Assembly (NCBI GenBank): GCA_023438115.1
Contig: JAEZEB010000253.1
Span: 1-32,834 of the forward strand
Origin: Pseudomonadota bacterium
GTDB taxonomy: Bacteria > Pseudomonadota > Gammaproteobacteria > Burkholderiales > Burkholderiaceae_C
Length of the DNA stretch: 32,834 nucleotides
Reading direction: 5' to 3'
The translations under genes were made by a program, and so were the position numbers. Positions within the stretch are counted from its first letter, which is position 1. Each line of letters starts with the position of its first letter. Positions 17,515 through 25,424 of the stretch are shown here, piece by piece. Below the pieces are notes generated by a model that was not told the origin of the DNA, did not search any database, and saw only the letters and a list, made by a program, of their open reading frames with translations.

Positions 17515-18765
17515 TTAGGGGGATGCGGGAGACAGGACGCTCTTGAGGTCGAACGATTCGTCGGCCAGCTGCGCGGGCTGCGGCTGCACGGCGGCGGCGA
17601 TCAGCTTGCGGGCGAGCATGTGTTCGGCGGGGCGGTTGACGCTGTGCGCGGCCACCAGCCGCTCGCCGCGCAGGAAGAAGACGCTGAAGCGCCCCGAGGC
17701 CATGTCGCCACGCAGCACCGCGTGGTCGCCGGGCTGGGGCAGGCCCGCCATCTGGAACTTGAGCTCGTACTGGTCGCTCCAGAACCAGGGCACCGGCGCG
17801 GCCGGCGGCTCGCGTCCCACCAGCACGGTGGCTGCCGCGCGTGCGCCGTCGTTCGCGGCCTGGATGGACTCCAGCCGTGCGCGCGCCGGGCCGCCGGGCA
17901 TCGTGGGCAGGGCCACGTTGGCGACGTCGCCGATAGCCAGCACGTTCGGCGCGGAAGTGCGGCCCAGTGCGTCGACCAGGATGCCGTTGTCGCAGGCGAT
18001 GCCGGCGGCCTGCGCCAGTTCGCTGTTGGGGACCACGCCGATGCCGAGCACCACCAGGTCGCAGGGCACGCTGCTGCCGTCGTCCAGTTCCACGCGGTCC
18101 ACGTGGCCTTTGTCGTCGCCGTGCAGCGCGCGCACGCCGCGGCCGCAGAGTACGGTGACGCCGCGCGCGCGGTGCGCGTCTTCGATGTACGTGGACATCT
18201 CCGGCAGGAAGCTGCGCGCGAGCAGGCGCGGCTGGCCTTCGATCACGGTGACCTCGGCTTCGCGCTGGCGCAGCGCCGAAGCGACCTCCAGGCCGATGAA
18301 GCCGCCGCCGATCACCACCACGCGCCGCGCCTGGTCGGCCGCGGCGGCGATGCGCAGCGCGTCGTCCAGCGTGCGCAGGCTCAGCACGCCTTGCAGCTCG
18401 CCGCCGGGAACGGGCAGCGGGCGGCAGCGCGCGCCGGTGGCGAGCGCGAGCCAGCCGTAGGGCAGGGTGCTGCCGTCTTCCAGCGTCACCGTGCGTGCAC
18501 CGGCGTCGAGCGCGGTGGCGCGTCGCCCCAGGCGCATCTCGATGCCGTTCTCCACGTAGAAGTCCGCGCCGCGCAGCGCCAGCTTGTCGGCCGTGGTCTT
18601 GCCCGTGAGCAGGCCCTTGGACAGCGGCGGCCGCTGGTAGGGCGCATGGAGCTCGTCGCCGACCATGACGATCGGCGCGTCGAATCCCAGTTCGCGCGCG
18701 CTCGCCGCGAGCTGCGCGCCCGCGTAGGAGGCACCGATGATGACGAGCGGCTGCGGCGCGGCCAT
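17515..18765 (-). CDS. FAD-dependent ferredoxin reductase of the Rieske system
   Basis: The 416-residue flavoprotein has an N-terminal FAD site (LVIIGASYAGAQLA), a second dinucleotide fold for NAD(P)H (VVVIGGGFIGLEVASAL, about residues 145-161) and the late FAD segment NVLAIGDVANV. The C-terminal domain near WFWSDQYELKFQMAG matches BphA4/RhuR-type ferredoxin reductases. It would pass electrons from NAD(P)H to the ferredoxin encoded immediately upstream. The start ATG at 18765 overlaps the ferredoxin stop (TGATG), so translation is probably coupled. Length fits the family. Confidence 0.95.
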   Translation of the reverse strand: MAAPQPLVIIGASYAGAQLAASARELGFDAPIVMVGDELHAPYQRPPLSKGLLTGKTTADKLALRGADFYVENGIEMRLGRRATALDAGARTVTLEDGSTLPYGWLALATGARCRPLPVPGGELQGVLSLRTLDDALRIAAAADQARRVVVIGGGFIGLEVASALRQREAEVTVIEGQPRLLARSFLPEMSTYIEDAHRARGVTVLCGRGVRALHGDDKGHVDRVELDDGSSVPCDLVVLGIGVVPNSELAQAAGIACDNGILVDALGRTSAPNVLAIGDVANVALPTMPGGPARARLESIQAANDGARAAATVLVGREPPAAPVPWFWSDQYELKFQMAGLPQPGDHAVLRGDMASGRFSVFFLRGERLVAAHSVNRPAEHMLARKLIAAAVQPQPAQLADESFDLKSVLSPASP

Positions 18766-19088
18766 CAGCTCTGGGTCTCCGGCACGCGCACGGTGAGGCC
18801 GTCGAGTTCCGCGCTGACGATCAGCTGGCAGCTCAGGCGGCTGCCGGGCAGGCGCTCGGCGGCCACGCCGTCCAGGAGTTCGTTCTCCATGGCGTCGGGC
18901 GCCGGCAGGCGATCGACGAATTCGTCGGCGACGTAGACGTGGCAGGTCGCGCAGGAGCAGCAGCCGCCGCATTCCGCGTCGATGCCGCGGATGTTGCCGT
19001 GGATGGCGGTCTCCATCACGCTGGCGCCGGCCTTGGCTTCCAGGCTGCGCGTGCTGCCGTCCTTGAGGATGTAGTGGATGGTTGGCAT
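18765..19088 (-). CDS. [2Fe-2S] ferredoxin (adrenodoxin/putidaredoxin type)
   Basis: This 107-residue protein contains the plant/adrenodoxin cluster pattern C-x5-C-x2-C-x37-C at C40, C46, C49 and C87, with the family segments AECGGCCSCATCHV and RLSCQL. C43 and C44 are additional cysteines in the loop. It is a soluble one-electron carrier, here between the adjacent reductase and the Rieske oxygenase. This differs from aniline dioxygenases, which use a single fused reductase. It lies 11 bp after the GS-like gene and is coupled to the reductase gene. Confidence 0.95.
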   Translation of the reverse strand: MPTIHYILKDGSTRSLEAKAGASVMETAIHGNIRGIDAECGGCCSCATCHVYVADEFVDRLPAPDAMENELLDGVAAERLPGSRLSCQLIVSAELDGLTVRVPETQS

Positions 19089-19099
19089 CGTGTTCCCCG

Positions 19100-20539
19100 C
19101 TAGTACATGTCGAAGTACTCGCGGTGCTCCCACTCCGAGACTTCCAGGTTGAAGCGGGCGATCTCCGCTTCCTTGATGAAGGTGTAGTAGTCGACGAAGG
19201 ACTTGCCCAGCGCCGCGGTGAGCGCCTCGTCCTCGCGCAGGCAGTGCAGCGCGTCGCCCAGCGAGCGCGGCAGCTGCGCGGCCGGCGTCTCGTAGGGCGC
19301 GTCCGCGGACGGACCCGGGTCGAGGCGGCGCTCGATGCCGTCCAGGCCCGAGAAGAGCTGCGACGCGAGATAGAGGTAGGGATTGGCCGCCGGCTCGCCC
19401 ACGCGGTTCTCGATGCGCGTGGCGCTCTGGCCCGCGCCGCCGAGGACGCGCAGCATCGCGCCGCGGTTGTCGCGCGCCCAGATCGCGCGGTCGGGCGCGA
19501 GCGAGAACGGACGATAGCGGCGGTAGCCGTTGATCGTCGGGCTGGCAAGAAGCGCGGCGCCGCAGGCATGTTCCTTCAGGCCGGCCAGGTAGTTCAGGCC
19601 CAGCGGGCTGAGGTCCGCGCCGGCTTCCGTCGGCATGAACGCGTTGACGCCATCGTCCTTGCGGCGCAGCGACTGGTGCAAATGCCAGCCGCTGGACATC
19701 ACGTTCGGGATCTTCGGCCGGCACATGAAGGTGGCATGCAGGCCGTTGCGCTGGCAGATCTGCTTGATGGCGCTGCGCAGCAGCACCATGATGTCCGCCG
19801 GCAGCACGCCCACCGTGGGGCCGAAGGTCAGCTCGAACTGGCTCGGGCCGAATTCGATCTCCAGCGAGCGCAGCGGCAGGCCCAGGGCGACCAGCTGCGA
19901 GCGCAGCAGTTCCATCACGAAGTCCACGCGGTCGTAGCGCAGCTCGGTGAGGTACTGGTGGCCGTGCGACAGCAGCGACACGGAAGGCGGCTGGCCCGGC
20001 TGGCCGGAATCGGCCAGCGCCATGCGCGCGTCGTCGAGCTTGAAGACGTGGAACTCCACTTCCAGGCCGGCGACGAAGTCCAGGCCCAGGCCATCGAGCT
20101 GGCGCACCGCGCGCTGCAGGATGCTGCGCGTGGCGAAGGGGCACGGGCTGCCGTCCGGCATGTAGGCGTCGCACAGCACCCAGCCGGTGCGCGGCGCCCA
20201 GGGCAGCATGCGGAAGGTGGAGGGATCCGCGACGATGGTGAAGTCGGCGCCGCCCTGCAGGCCTTCGACGGCGAAGCCGCCGCCGCTGGAGAACACCGGG
20301 AACACCGTCTTGTGCGAGGTGTCCTTGGCCAGCAGCGTGGAGGTGAGGTTCACGCCGGCGCGCAGCGCGTCCTTCGCCTCGGCCGCCACCAGCGTCTTGC
20401 CGCGCAGCAGGCCATGCTGGTCGGGCCAGGCGAAGCGGACCACGTCCACGTCGCCGGCATCGAGCCGCCTGGCGAGCTCCTCCGCCTGGCGCTCCTGGTC
20501 GGGAGACCAGAGGCCGAATCGGTCGACGAAGGCGCTCAT
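19100..20539 (-). CDS. Glutamine-synthetase-like gamma-glutamyl ligase
   Basis: The 479-residue protein has the GS catalytic fold. It shows a metal-binding E-x-E in AGLEVEFHVF (E160, E162), glutamates in SLEIEFGPSQFELTF (227-236), GWHLHQSL (H286, H288), the INGYRRYRPFSLAP loop (about 336-349), the ARDNRGAMLRV arginine segment and RIENRVGEPAANPYL (375-389). It belongs with the PuuA/GlnA3-like ligases that attach glutamate to amines, rather than with housekeeping GlnA, judging from its length and operon. It would use ATP and glutamate to form a gamma-glutamyl amide. It overlaps the Rieske oxygenase stop by 4 bp (ATGA). The aniline systems have a similar gene next to the oxygenase. Confidence 0.92.
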   Translation of the reverse strand: MSAFVDRFGLWSPDQERQAEELARRLDAGDVDVVRFAWPDQHGLLRGKTLVAAEAKDALRAGVNLTSTLLAKDTSHKTVFPVFSSGGGFAVEGLQGGADFTIVADPSTFRMLPWAPRTGWVLCDAYMPDGSPCPFATRSILQRAVRQLDGLGLDFVAGLEVEFHVFKLDDARMALADSGQPGQPPSVSLLSHGHQYLTELRYDRVDFVMELLRSQLVALGLPLRSLEIEFGPSQFELTFGPTVGVLPADIMVLLRSAIKQICQRNGLHATFMCRPKIPNVMSSGWHLHQSLRRKDDGVNAFMPTEAGADLSPLGLNYLAGLKEHACGAALLASPTINGYRRYRPFSLAPDRAIWARDNRGAMLRVLGGAGQSATRIENRVGEPAANPYLYLASQLFSGLDGIERRLDPGPSADAPYETPAAQLPRSLGDALHCLREDEALTAALGKSFVDYYTFIKEAEIARFNLEVSEWEHREYFDMY

Positions 20540-21864
20540 GCGTTCGCGGCCAGGCGGGCGGAGGCCCAGTCGGACTTCCTGCGGCGCTCGAGGTCGGCGT
20601 CCTTCCAGTAGGTCACCGCGTCCTTCTGGGCGCTGATGCCGTCGATGGAGGGCGGGCCGGAAAGCGCGCGGGCCTGTTCGGCGTCGATCAGCATCGGCGC
20701 TTTCTCGCCGGCGAGCGTGGCCTCGATCGCCTTCACCAGCAGGCGGCGGTAGGCGATGATCCCCTTGTCGGTCGTGCCCAGGTGCTCGCGGGTGCGGTCC
20801 TGGATCGGGCCCTGCGACTCCACCGCCCACTGGTCATGCACGTTGATGTCCATGCCCATGCCGGTGTACGTCTCGGTCAGCTGCTCCTGCACGTTGTAGC
20901 CGTAGTTGTTGCGCTTGTTCTTGCGCGAGGTGTAGTCGGGCAGCTCGTACAGCTCCAGGCGCTGCTCGCGCATCTGCTTCTTGTCCACCGGGCCGGTGAA
21001 GCTGGTGAAGATCGCGTACCAGTAGCAGTGCGTGTCGTCGACCGGCACGTGCCACTGCGAGATGGTCATCTCCGCGCTCATGGGGATCACGAAGGCCTGC
21101 GGGAACACCACGTTGGTCACGCGCACGTGCGTGTTGGCCTCCGACAGTTCGCGCAGCGCCGTCAGGCGCAGGCCGTAGTCGGTGGGCTCCACGCTGATCT
21201 CGGGACGGTCGTACTCGCGCAGCACCTTGGTGATGGGCATGTCGGAGTCGGCCGAGGCGCCGCGGAACTGCTTGCCGTAGCTCTCGGAGGTGTCCTCGTC
21301 CTGGAAGAAGCGGTGCAGGTAGGAGGCGTGGGCGGGGTCGATGCCCACTTCCAGGGCCTGCAGCCAGTTGCACTCGAACAGGCCCTTGAAGGCGAAGACG
21401 TGGCTGTCCGGGGCGACGAAGCAGTCGAACTCGGGGAAGGCCGGCGGCTCGCCCTCGCCCACGAACGCGAAGATCACACCGGCCTTCTCCACCACGGGAT
21501 AGGCGGACTGCTTGATGCGCGTGCACAGCTTGCTGCCCTCGGGCTCGGCCGGCGTTTCCAGGCAGGTGCCCTTCACGTCGAACAGCCAGCCGTGGAAGGG
21601 GCAGCGCAGGCCGCCGTTTTCCACGCGGCCGAAGGAGAGGTCCGCGCCGCGGTGCGGGCAGTCGCGGTCCAGCAGGCCCAGCTCGCCCTTTTCGTCGCGG
21701 AACAGCACGAAGTGCTGCCCCATCAGCTGCACGGCCTTCACGGGCCGCGGACCGGCCAGCTCGTCGGCCAGGGCGACCGGCTGCCAGTAGCGCCGCAGCA
21801 GCTTGCCGGCGGGCGTGCCGGGGCCGACGCGGGTCATGAAATCGTTCTGTTCTTGGCTGATCAT
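20536..21864 (-). CDS. Rieske non-heme iron oxygenase, alpha-subunit only (phthalate-dioxygenase-like)
   Basis: This 442-residue oxygenase has a Rieske [2Fe-2S] site, C69-P-H71 with C88-x2-H91, and a mononuclear iron site in NWLQALEVGIDPAHASYLH (D176 bridge, H179 and H184 ligands). The third ligand is probably near D356. The start MISQEQNDFMTRVGPGTPAGKLLRRYWQPV is typical of phthalate 4,5-dioxygenase-like proteins, which work as alpha-only oligomers; no beta subunit is encoded nearby. The reaction could be ring hydroxylation or O/N-dealkylation. It is the first gene of the operon; GGAGA precedes the ATG. The electron partners are encoded two and three genes downstream. Confidence 0.95.
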   Translation of the reverse strand: MISQEQNDFMTRVGPGTPAGKLLRRYWQPVALADELAGPRPVKAVQLMGQHFVLFRDEKGELGLLDRDCPHRGADLSFGRVENGGLRCPFHGWLFDVKGTCLETPAEPEGSKLCTRIKQSAYPVVEKAGVIFAFVGEGEPPAFPEFDCFVAPDSHVFAFKGLFECNWLQALEVGIDPAHASYLHRFFQDEDTSESYGKQFRGASADSDMPITKVLREYDRPEISVEPTDYGLRLTALRELSEANTHVRVTNVVFPQAFVIPMSAEMTISQWHVPVDDTHCYWYAIFTSFTGPVDKKQMREQRLELYELPDYTSRKNKRNNYGYNVQEQLTETYTGMGMDINVHDQWAVESQGPIQDRTREHLGTTDKGIIAYRRLLVKAIEATLAGEKAPMLIDAEQARALSGPPSIDGISAQKDAVTYWKDADLERRRKSDWASARLAANA

Positions 21865-21887
21865 GGGTTCTCCATCAGGATTGGCGT

Positions 21888-21905
21888 TGCATGCAATTGC
21901 ATGCA
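21888..21905. promoter_or_regulatory. 18-bp perfect palindrome, probable GntR operator
   Basis: TGCATGCAATTGCATGCA is a perfect 18-bp palindrome located 24 bp before the oxygenase start codon and overlapping or just downstream of the predicted -10 region. That position fits repression by the divergent GntR/FCD regulator. A half site TGCATG recurs at 21963-21968. Confidence 0.6.
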
Positions 21906-21934
21906 GTGTCTGCGATGTCTTTGACGGAGGTCAA
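21905..21934 (-). promoter_or_regulatory. Predicted sigma-70 promoter of the Rieske operon
   Basis: On the minus strand TTGACC (plus 21929-21934) is a good -35 element, followed after 17-18 bp by AGACAC/GACACT (plus 21905-21911) as a weak -10. The -35 lies inside the inverted repeat TTGAC-N4-GTCAA (21921-21934). A weak -10 next to an operator would suit a regulated promoter. Confidence 0.4.
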
Positions 21935-21975
21935 GAAAATTTCTGCGGCAGGTCGACTGTACTGCATGAAGAATT

Positions 21976-21987
21976 CGGGTTAACCCG
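21976..21987. promoter_or_regulatory. 12-bp perfect palindrome in the divergent regulatory region
   Basis: CGGGTTAACCCG is a perfect palindrome about midway between the oxygenase and gntR-type genes. It could be a second regulator site, for example for autoregulation, but its sequence differs from the 18-bp palindrome. Confidence 0.3.
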
Positions 21988-22110
21988 CGCTTTTGCGCAT
22001 CAACATGGTGCGTTGGCGCGCGAAATCAGAGCGTGTGGTGCGGCGTTGCCAGGGATGTATGCAGCATCCGTGCCATTGAAACTTTCCTGTGTGCAATCGA
22101 GGGCCGCACC

Positions 22111-22116
22111 TACAAT
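22111..22116 (+). promoter_or_regulatory. Predicted -10 box of the gntR-type gene
   Basis: TACAAT lies 11 bp before the ATG at 22128, which implies a very short leader of about 5 bases. No good -35 is visible at standard spacing, and no Shine-Dalgarno sequence fits between box and start. Confidence 0.4.
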
Positions 22117-22127
22117 CGCGCCTGCTT

Positions 22128-22862
22128 ATGGACTCCCAACAATCCCGCGTCCTGGTCCAGCTGCGCGACATGATCCTCAAGGGCGAATTCCGCCCCGGCG
22201 AGCGCCTGGCCGAGATCCCGCTGGCCGAACGGCTGGGGGCGTCGCGCACGCCCGTGCGCCTGGCGCTCGCCAGCCTGGAGCACGAAGGCCTGATCGAGCC
22301 TTCGCCGTCGGGCGGCTACCAGATGCGCCGCTTCACCTCGCAGGAGATCGCCGATTCGATCCGCCTGCGTGGCGTGGTCGAGGGCTTCGCGGCGCGGTTG
22401 CTGGCGGAGGAGGGCGCATCGCGGCAACTGCTGCGCGACCTGCATCAATGCCTGGACGACGGCGACCGCGCCGTCAACAAGCCCACCATGGACCTCGACG
22501 ACTACACGGCGTACGTCGAGATGAACGACCGCTTCCACCGCCTCATCCTCGAAGGCTGCGGCAACACGGCCGTGCGACGCGTGATGGACGTCCTCATGGG
22601 CCAGCCCTTCGCCGCGCCCAGCGCCATGCTGCCCATGCAGTCCTCGATGCAGGAGGGCCAGCAATGGATGCAGCAGGCCCACCGCACGCACCACGCGATG
22701 GTGGCGGCGATCGAGAAGGGGCAGGGTTCGCGCGCGCAGGCGCTGGGCGAGGAGCACGTCGAGATCGCGCGCATGAACCTGGACTACGCGCTGGAGCGCC
22801 CCGAGCTCGCCGCCGAACTCATGCCGGGCATGCGCCTCGTGGCGCGCAACCGCGCGGGCTGA
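22128..22862 (+). CDS. GntR-family transcriptional regulator (FCD subfamily)
   Basis: The 244-residue regulator has an N-terminal winged helix (about 5-70), including RPGERLAEIPLAERLGASRTPVRLALASLEHEGLI, the GntR signature. A C-terminal FCD ligand-binding domain (about 75-225) has the metal or ligand histidines in MNDRFHRLI, QAHRTHHAMVAAI and GEEHVEIA. The ATG at 22128 is preferred to an in-frame start 13 codons upstream because it follows a TACAAT box and gives the usual family N terminus. It is divergent from the Rieske operon and four bases from the following hydrolase gene, so it likely represses both until a pathway compound binds. Confidence 0.94.
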   Translation: MDSQQSRVLVQLRDMILKGEFRPGERLAEIPLAERLGASRTPVRLALASLEHEGLIEPSPSGGYQMRRFTSQEIADSIRLRGVVEGFAARLLAEEGASRQLLRDLHQCLDDGDRAVNKPTMDLDDYTAYVEMNDRFHRLILEGCGNTAVRRVMDVLMGQPFAAPSAMLPMQSSMQEGQQWMQQAHRTHHAMVAAIEKGQGSRAQALGEEHVEIARMNLDYALERPELAAELMPGMRLVARNRAG

Positions 22863-22866
22863 GCGC

Positions 22867-23583
22867 GTGTCCCGCGACCTCGTCATCTTCAAGGTCGGCG
22901 ACACGCTGGCCGCCGTCGCCGCGCAGGCCGGCGACTTCGAGAGCTGGATCGCGCGCGGCGTGGCCCACGCCGGCGTGAACGTGCGCATCGTCGATGCGCG
23001 CACCGAAGCGCTACCCGCCGTCGGCGAAGTCGCCGGCGTGGTCGTCACCGGTTCGCACGCGATGGTCACCGACCGCCCCGACTGGAGCGAGAAACTCGCC
23101 GCGTGGCTGCGCGATGCGGTCGATGCGCAACTGCCCGTGCTGGGCATCTGCTACGGGCACCAGCTGCTCGCGCATGCGCTGGGCGGCAGCGTGGGCTACC
23201 ACCCGCGGGGCATCGAGATCGGCACCGTGCCGGTCGACCTCGCGCCCGAAGCCGCCGGCGATCCGCTCTTCGCCGCGATGCCGCCCCGCTTCCAGGCGCA
23301 CGTGATCCACAGCCAGACCGTCACGGCCTTGCCGAAGGGCGCGGTGCGCCTGGCCGCCAACGCGCACGAACCGACGCAGGCCTTCCGCTTCGGCACCCAG
23401 GCCTGGGGCGTGCAGTTCCACCCGGAATTCGACGCCGCCGTGATGAAGGCCTATGTCCGCGCGCGGCAGGAACGCGGGGACATCGGCAAGGCGGCAGCGA
23501 CGATCACCGTCGCTGATGCGCCCGCGCCGGCGCGCATCCTGCGCAACTTCGGTGCTTGCGTGGCGGGGCGGCGCGAGCGCTGA
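22867..23583 (+). CDS. Class I glutamine-amidotransferase-like hydrolase
   Basis: This 238-residue protein has the class I GATase triad: nucleophile C95 in GICYGHQLL, with H185 and E187 in QFHPEFD. It is a stand-alone domain without a synthetase partner, like GATase-type proteins of aniline clusters (AtdA2, TdnT) and, functionally, PuuD. It could cleave a gamma-glutamyl amide back to glutamate and amine, or transfer ammonia. The GTG start lies four bases after the gntR-type stop, so the two genes are probably co-transcribed. Placing it divergently from the GS-like ligase allows separate dosage of the ligase and the hydrolase. GMP synthase is excluded by the lack of ATPase domains. Confidence 0.9.
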   Translation: MSRDLVIFKVGDTLAAVAAQAGDFESWIARGVAHAGVNVRIVDARTEALPAVGEVAGVVVTGSHAMVTDRPDWSEKLAAWLRDAVDAQLPVLGICYGHQLLAHALGGSVGYHPRGIEIGTVPVDLAPEAAGDPLFAAMPPRFQAHVIHSQTVTALPKGAVRLAANAHEPTQAFRFGTQAWGVQFHPEFDAAVMKAYVRARQERGDIGKAAATITVADAPAPARILRNFGACVAGRRER

Positions 23584-23675
23584 GCTTGCGGCGTCCGCCC
23601 CGCTATGCGGGCAAGCCGCGTCCGCGTCCCAGGCGCGACAGGCGCGGTGCCGCCCTTGTCTAAGACTCGGTCCGC

Positions 23676-24770
23676 ATGCATGGCCCCTACGTCCTCTACG
23701 GCGCCGAGATCAGCTACTTCACCGGCAAGGTCCGCGCCTACCTGCGCTGGAAAGGCATTCCCTTCGAGGAGGTGGCCGCCGATGCGCGGGTCTATCGCGA
23801 GGTGATCGTTCCCGGTGTCGGCTTTCCCGTCATCCCCGTGGTTCGCACGCCGGATGGACGACTGCTCCAAGATTCGACGGAGATCATCGAGGCGCTGGAG
23901 GCCGAGCATCCCGAACCAGGTTGCATGCCCGCAAGCCCCGTGCTGCAACTGGTGGCGCGGCTCCTCGAACTGTACGCGGACGAGTGGCTGCTGCTGCCCG
24001 CGATGCACTACCGCTGGCACCACAACCGCGAGTGGGCGATGGGTGCCTTCGGGGCGCTCAGCGCGCCCGACGCGTCCACCGAACAGCAGCTTGCGATCGG
24101 CGGCAAGCTCGCCGCGCCCTTCGCGCAGGCGGCCGTGTTGCTTGGGGCCGAGCCTCCCATGCACGGCGCGATCGAGGCTTCGTACGAGGCCCTCCTGCGC
24201 GAGCTCGACGCGCACTTCGCCGCATCGCCTTGCCTGCTCGGCGAGCGGCCGTGCGTCGCCGACTTCGCCCTGTACGGGCCGCTGTACGCGCACCAGTACC
24301 TGGATCCGGCGAGCGGTGCCTTGATGCGGCGGCTGGCGCCGAACGTCGTGGCGTGGGTGGAGCGGCTGCGTGACGGCACCTTGTCCCGCGACGGCGCCTG
24401 GCCGTCCGGAGACGCCGTGCCAGCCACCTTGCTGCCCATCCTCGCGCGCATGATGCGCGAGCAGCTTCCCATCCTGCGTGACAGCATCGTGCGGCTGCAA
24501 GCATGGATGGCCGAACATCCCGGCCAACGATCCGTGCCGCGCAGCCTGGGTCTGCATGACTTCAGCCTGGAAGGCGTGCAGGGCCGCCGCATCGTGCGGC
24601 CCTACAGCCTGTGGATGCTCCAGCGCGCACGCGATGCCTGGCTGGCGCTGCCGCCGGCCAGGCATGCAGAGGCGACGAGGTTGCTCGCGTCCGTCGGCGG
24701 TGAAGCGTTCATGCAGCTGCAGGATCTGCCACGCCTCGAGCGCGAGGGCTTGAGCGTGCGGCTCGCATAG
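23676..24770 (+). CDS. Glutathione S-transferase family protein with extended C terminus
   Basis: The 364-residue protein begins with a thioredoxin-fold GST N domain (about 1-80): YVLYGAEISYFTGKVRAYLRWKGIPFEE, a cis-Pro near VGFPVIPVV, and the glutathione-contact motif QDSTEI (65-70). An all-helical GST C domain follows (about 95-235), including LGERPCVADFALYGPLYAHQY. The remaining ~130 residues (about 240-364) exceed the usual 200-230-residue GST and have no family that I recognise. It would be cytoplasmic, conjugating or reducing electrophiles. It follows the GATase-like gene by 92 bp and may be independent of that cluster. Confidence 0.88.
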   Translation: MHGPYVLYGAEISYFTGKVRAYLRWKGIPFEEVAADARVYREVIVPGVGFPVIPVVRTPDGRLLQDSTEIIEALEAEHPEPGCMPASPVLQLVARLLELYADEWLLLPAMHYRWHHNREWAMGAFGALSAPDASTEQQLAIGGKLAAPFAQAAVLLGAEPPMHGAIEASYEALLRELDAHFAASPCLLGERPCVADFALYGPLYAHQYLDPASGALMRRLAPNVVAWVERLRDGTLSRDGAWPSGDAVPATLLPILARMMREQLPILRDSIVRLQAWMAEHPGQRSVPRSLGLHDFSLEGVQGRRIVRPYSLWMLQRARDAWLALPPARHAEATRLLASVGGEAFMQLQDLPRLEREGLSVRLA

Positions 24771-24791
24771 ATGCGCGAAACGGCGCACCGC

Positions 24792-24797
24792 TAGACT
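24792..24797 (+). promoter_or_regulatory. Predicted -10 box before the ydeI-like gene
   Basis: TAGACT lies 10 bp before the ATG at 24808, with no Shine-Dalgarno sequence between, suggesting a short-leader transcript. No clear -35 is seen. Confidence 0.3.
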
Positions 24798-24807
24798 CCG
24801 TGGTGCC

Positions 24808-25395
24808 ATGGCAAGCCAGCCGCCTCTCCAGCCCGAACCCCGTCGCTTCGCGACCGCTCGCGCGTTCGAGGCCTGGCTGCGCAGAAACCACGCCTCCCCG
24901 GATGGCATCTGGCTGCTGATCGCCAAGGCCGGCGCGGCGGAGCCGACCGTCACGTATCCGCAGGCGGTGGAGATCGCGCTTTGCCACGGCTGGATCGATG
25001 GGCAGAAGAAAGGCCTGGACGATCAGTACTGGCTGCAGCGCTTCACGCCAAGGCGCGCACGCAGCCTGTGGTCGAAGGTGAATCGCGAGAAGGCGCAGGC
25101 CCTGATCGCGGCCGGGCGCATGCAGCCGGCCGGCATGGCGGAAATCGTCGGGGCGCAGGAGGACGGGCGATGGGACGCGGCGTATGACGGTCCGCGCACG
25201 GCGACCGTCCCGCCGGACCTGCAGGCCGCCCTCGATGCACGGCCGCGGGCGCGCGGCTTCTTCGCGCAGCTGGATGGCACCAACCGCTATGCCGTGCTGT
25301 GGCGCATCCAAACTGCCAAACGGCCGGAGACACGCGCGAGGCGCATCGAAGCGCTGGTGGAGATGCTCGCCCGGGGCGAGAAGATCCACGGTTGA
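24808..25395 (+). CDS. YdeI/OmpD-associated family protein
   Basis: The 195-residue protein matches the YdeI/OmpD-associated family. F-x-W-L-x(n)-G-x-W-L near the start (FEAWLRRNHASPDGIWLLIAK) is followed by the core EIALCHGWIDGQKKGLDD, RFTPRRARSLWSKVNREKAQAL and the C-terminal alternating Lys/Arg region TAKRPETRARRIEALVEML. Family members are soluble and linked to resistance to antimicrobial peptides, but their biochemistry is not settled. The length is typical. Convergent to the isochorismatase-like gene 29 bp downstream. Confidence 0.92.
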   Translation: MASQPPLQPEPRRFATARAFEAWLRRNHASPDGIWLLIAKAGAAEPTVTYPQAVEIALCHGWIDGQKKGLDDQYWLQRFTPRRARSLWSKVNREKAQALIAAGRMQPAGMAEIVGAQEDGRWDAAYDGPRTATVPPDLQAALDARPRARGFFAQLDGTNRYAVLWRIQTAKRPETRARRIEALVEMLARGEKIHG

Positions 25396-25424
25396 AGGCG
25401 CTTCGCGGGCCGGCGCGCCTCTTC

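Noticed and set aside
15486..17546. Long plus-strand open frame opposite livH and a binding protein
   Set aside because: Same shadow pattern (repeated HARG/QRA-type residues) and no motif; the minus-strand genes are certain.
19100..20539. GS-like gene as the housekeeping glutamine synthetase GlnA
   Set aside because: It is embedded in and translationally coupled to an oxygenase operon, far from glnL/glnG, and its motifs resemble the amine-ligase branch.
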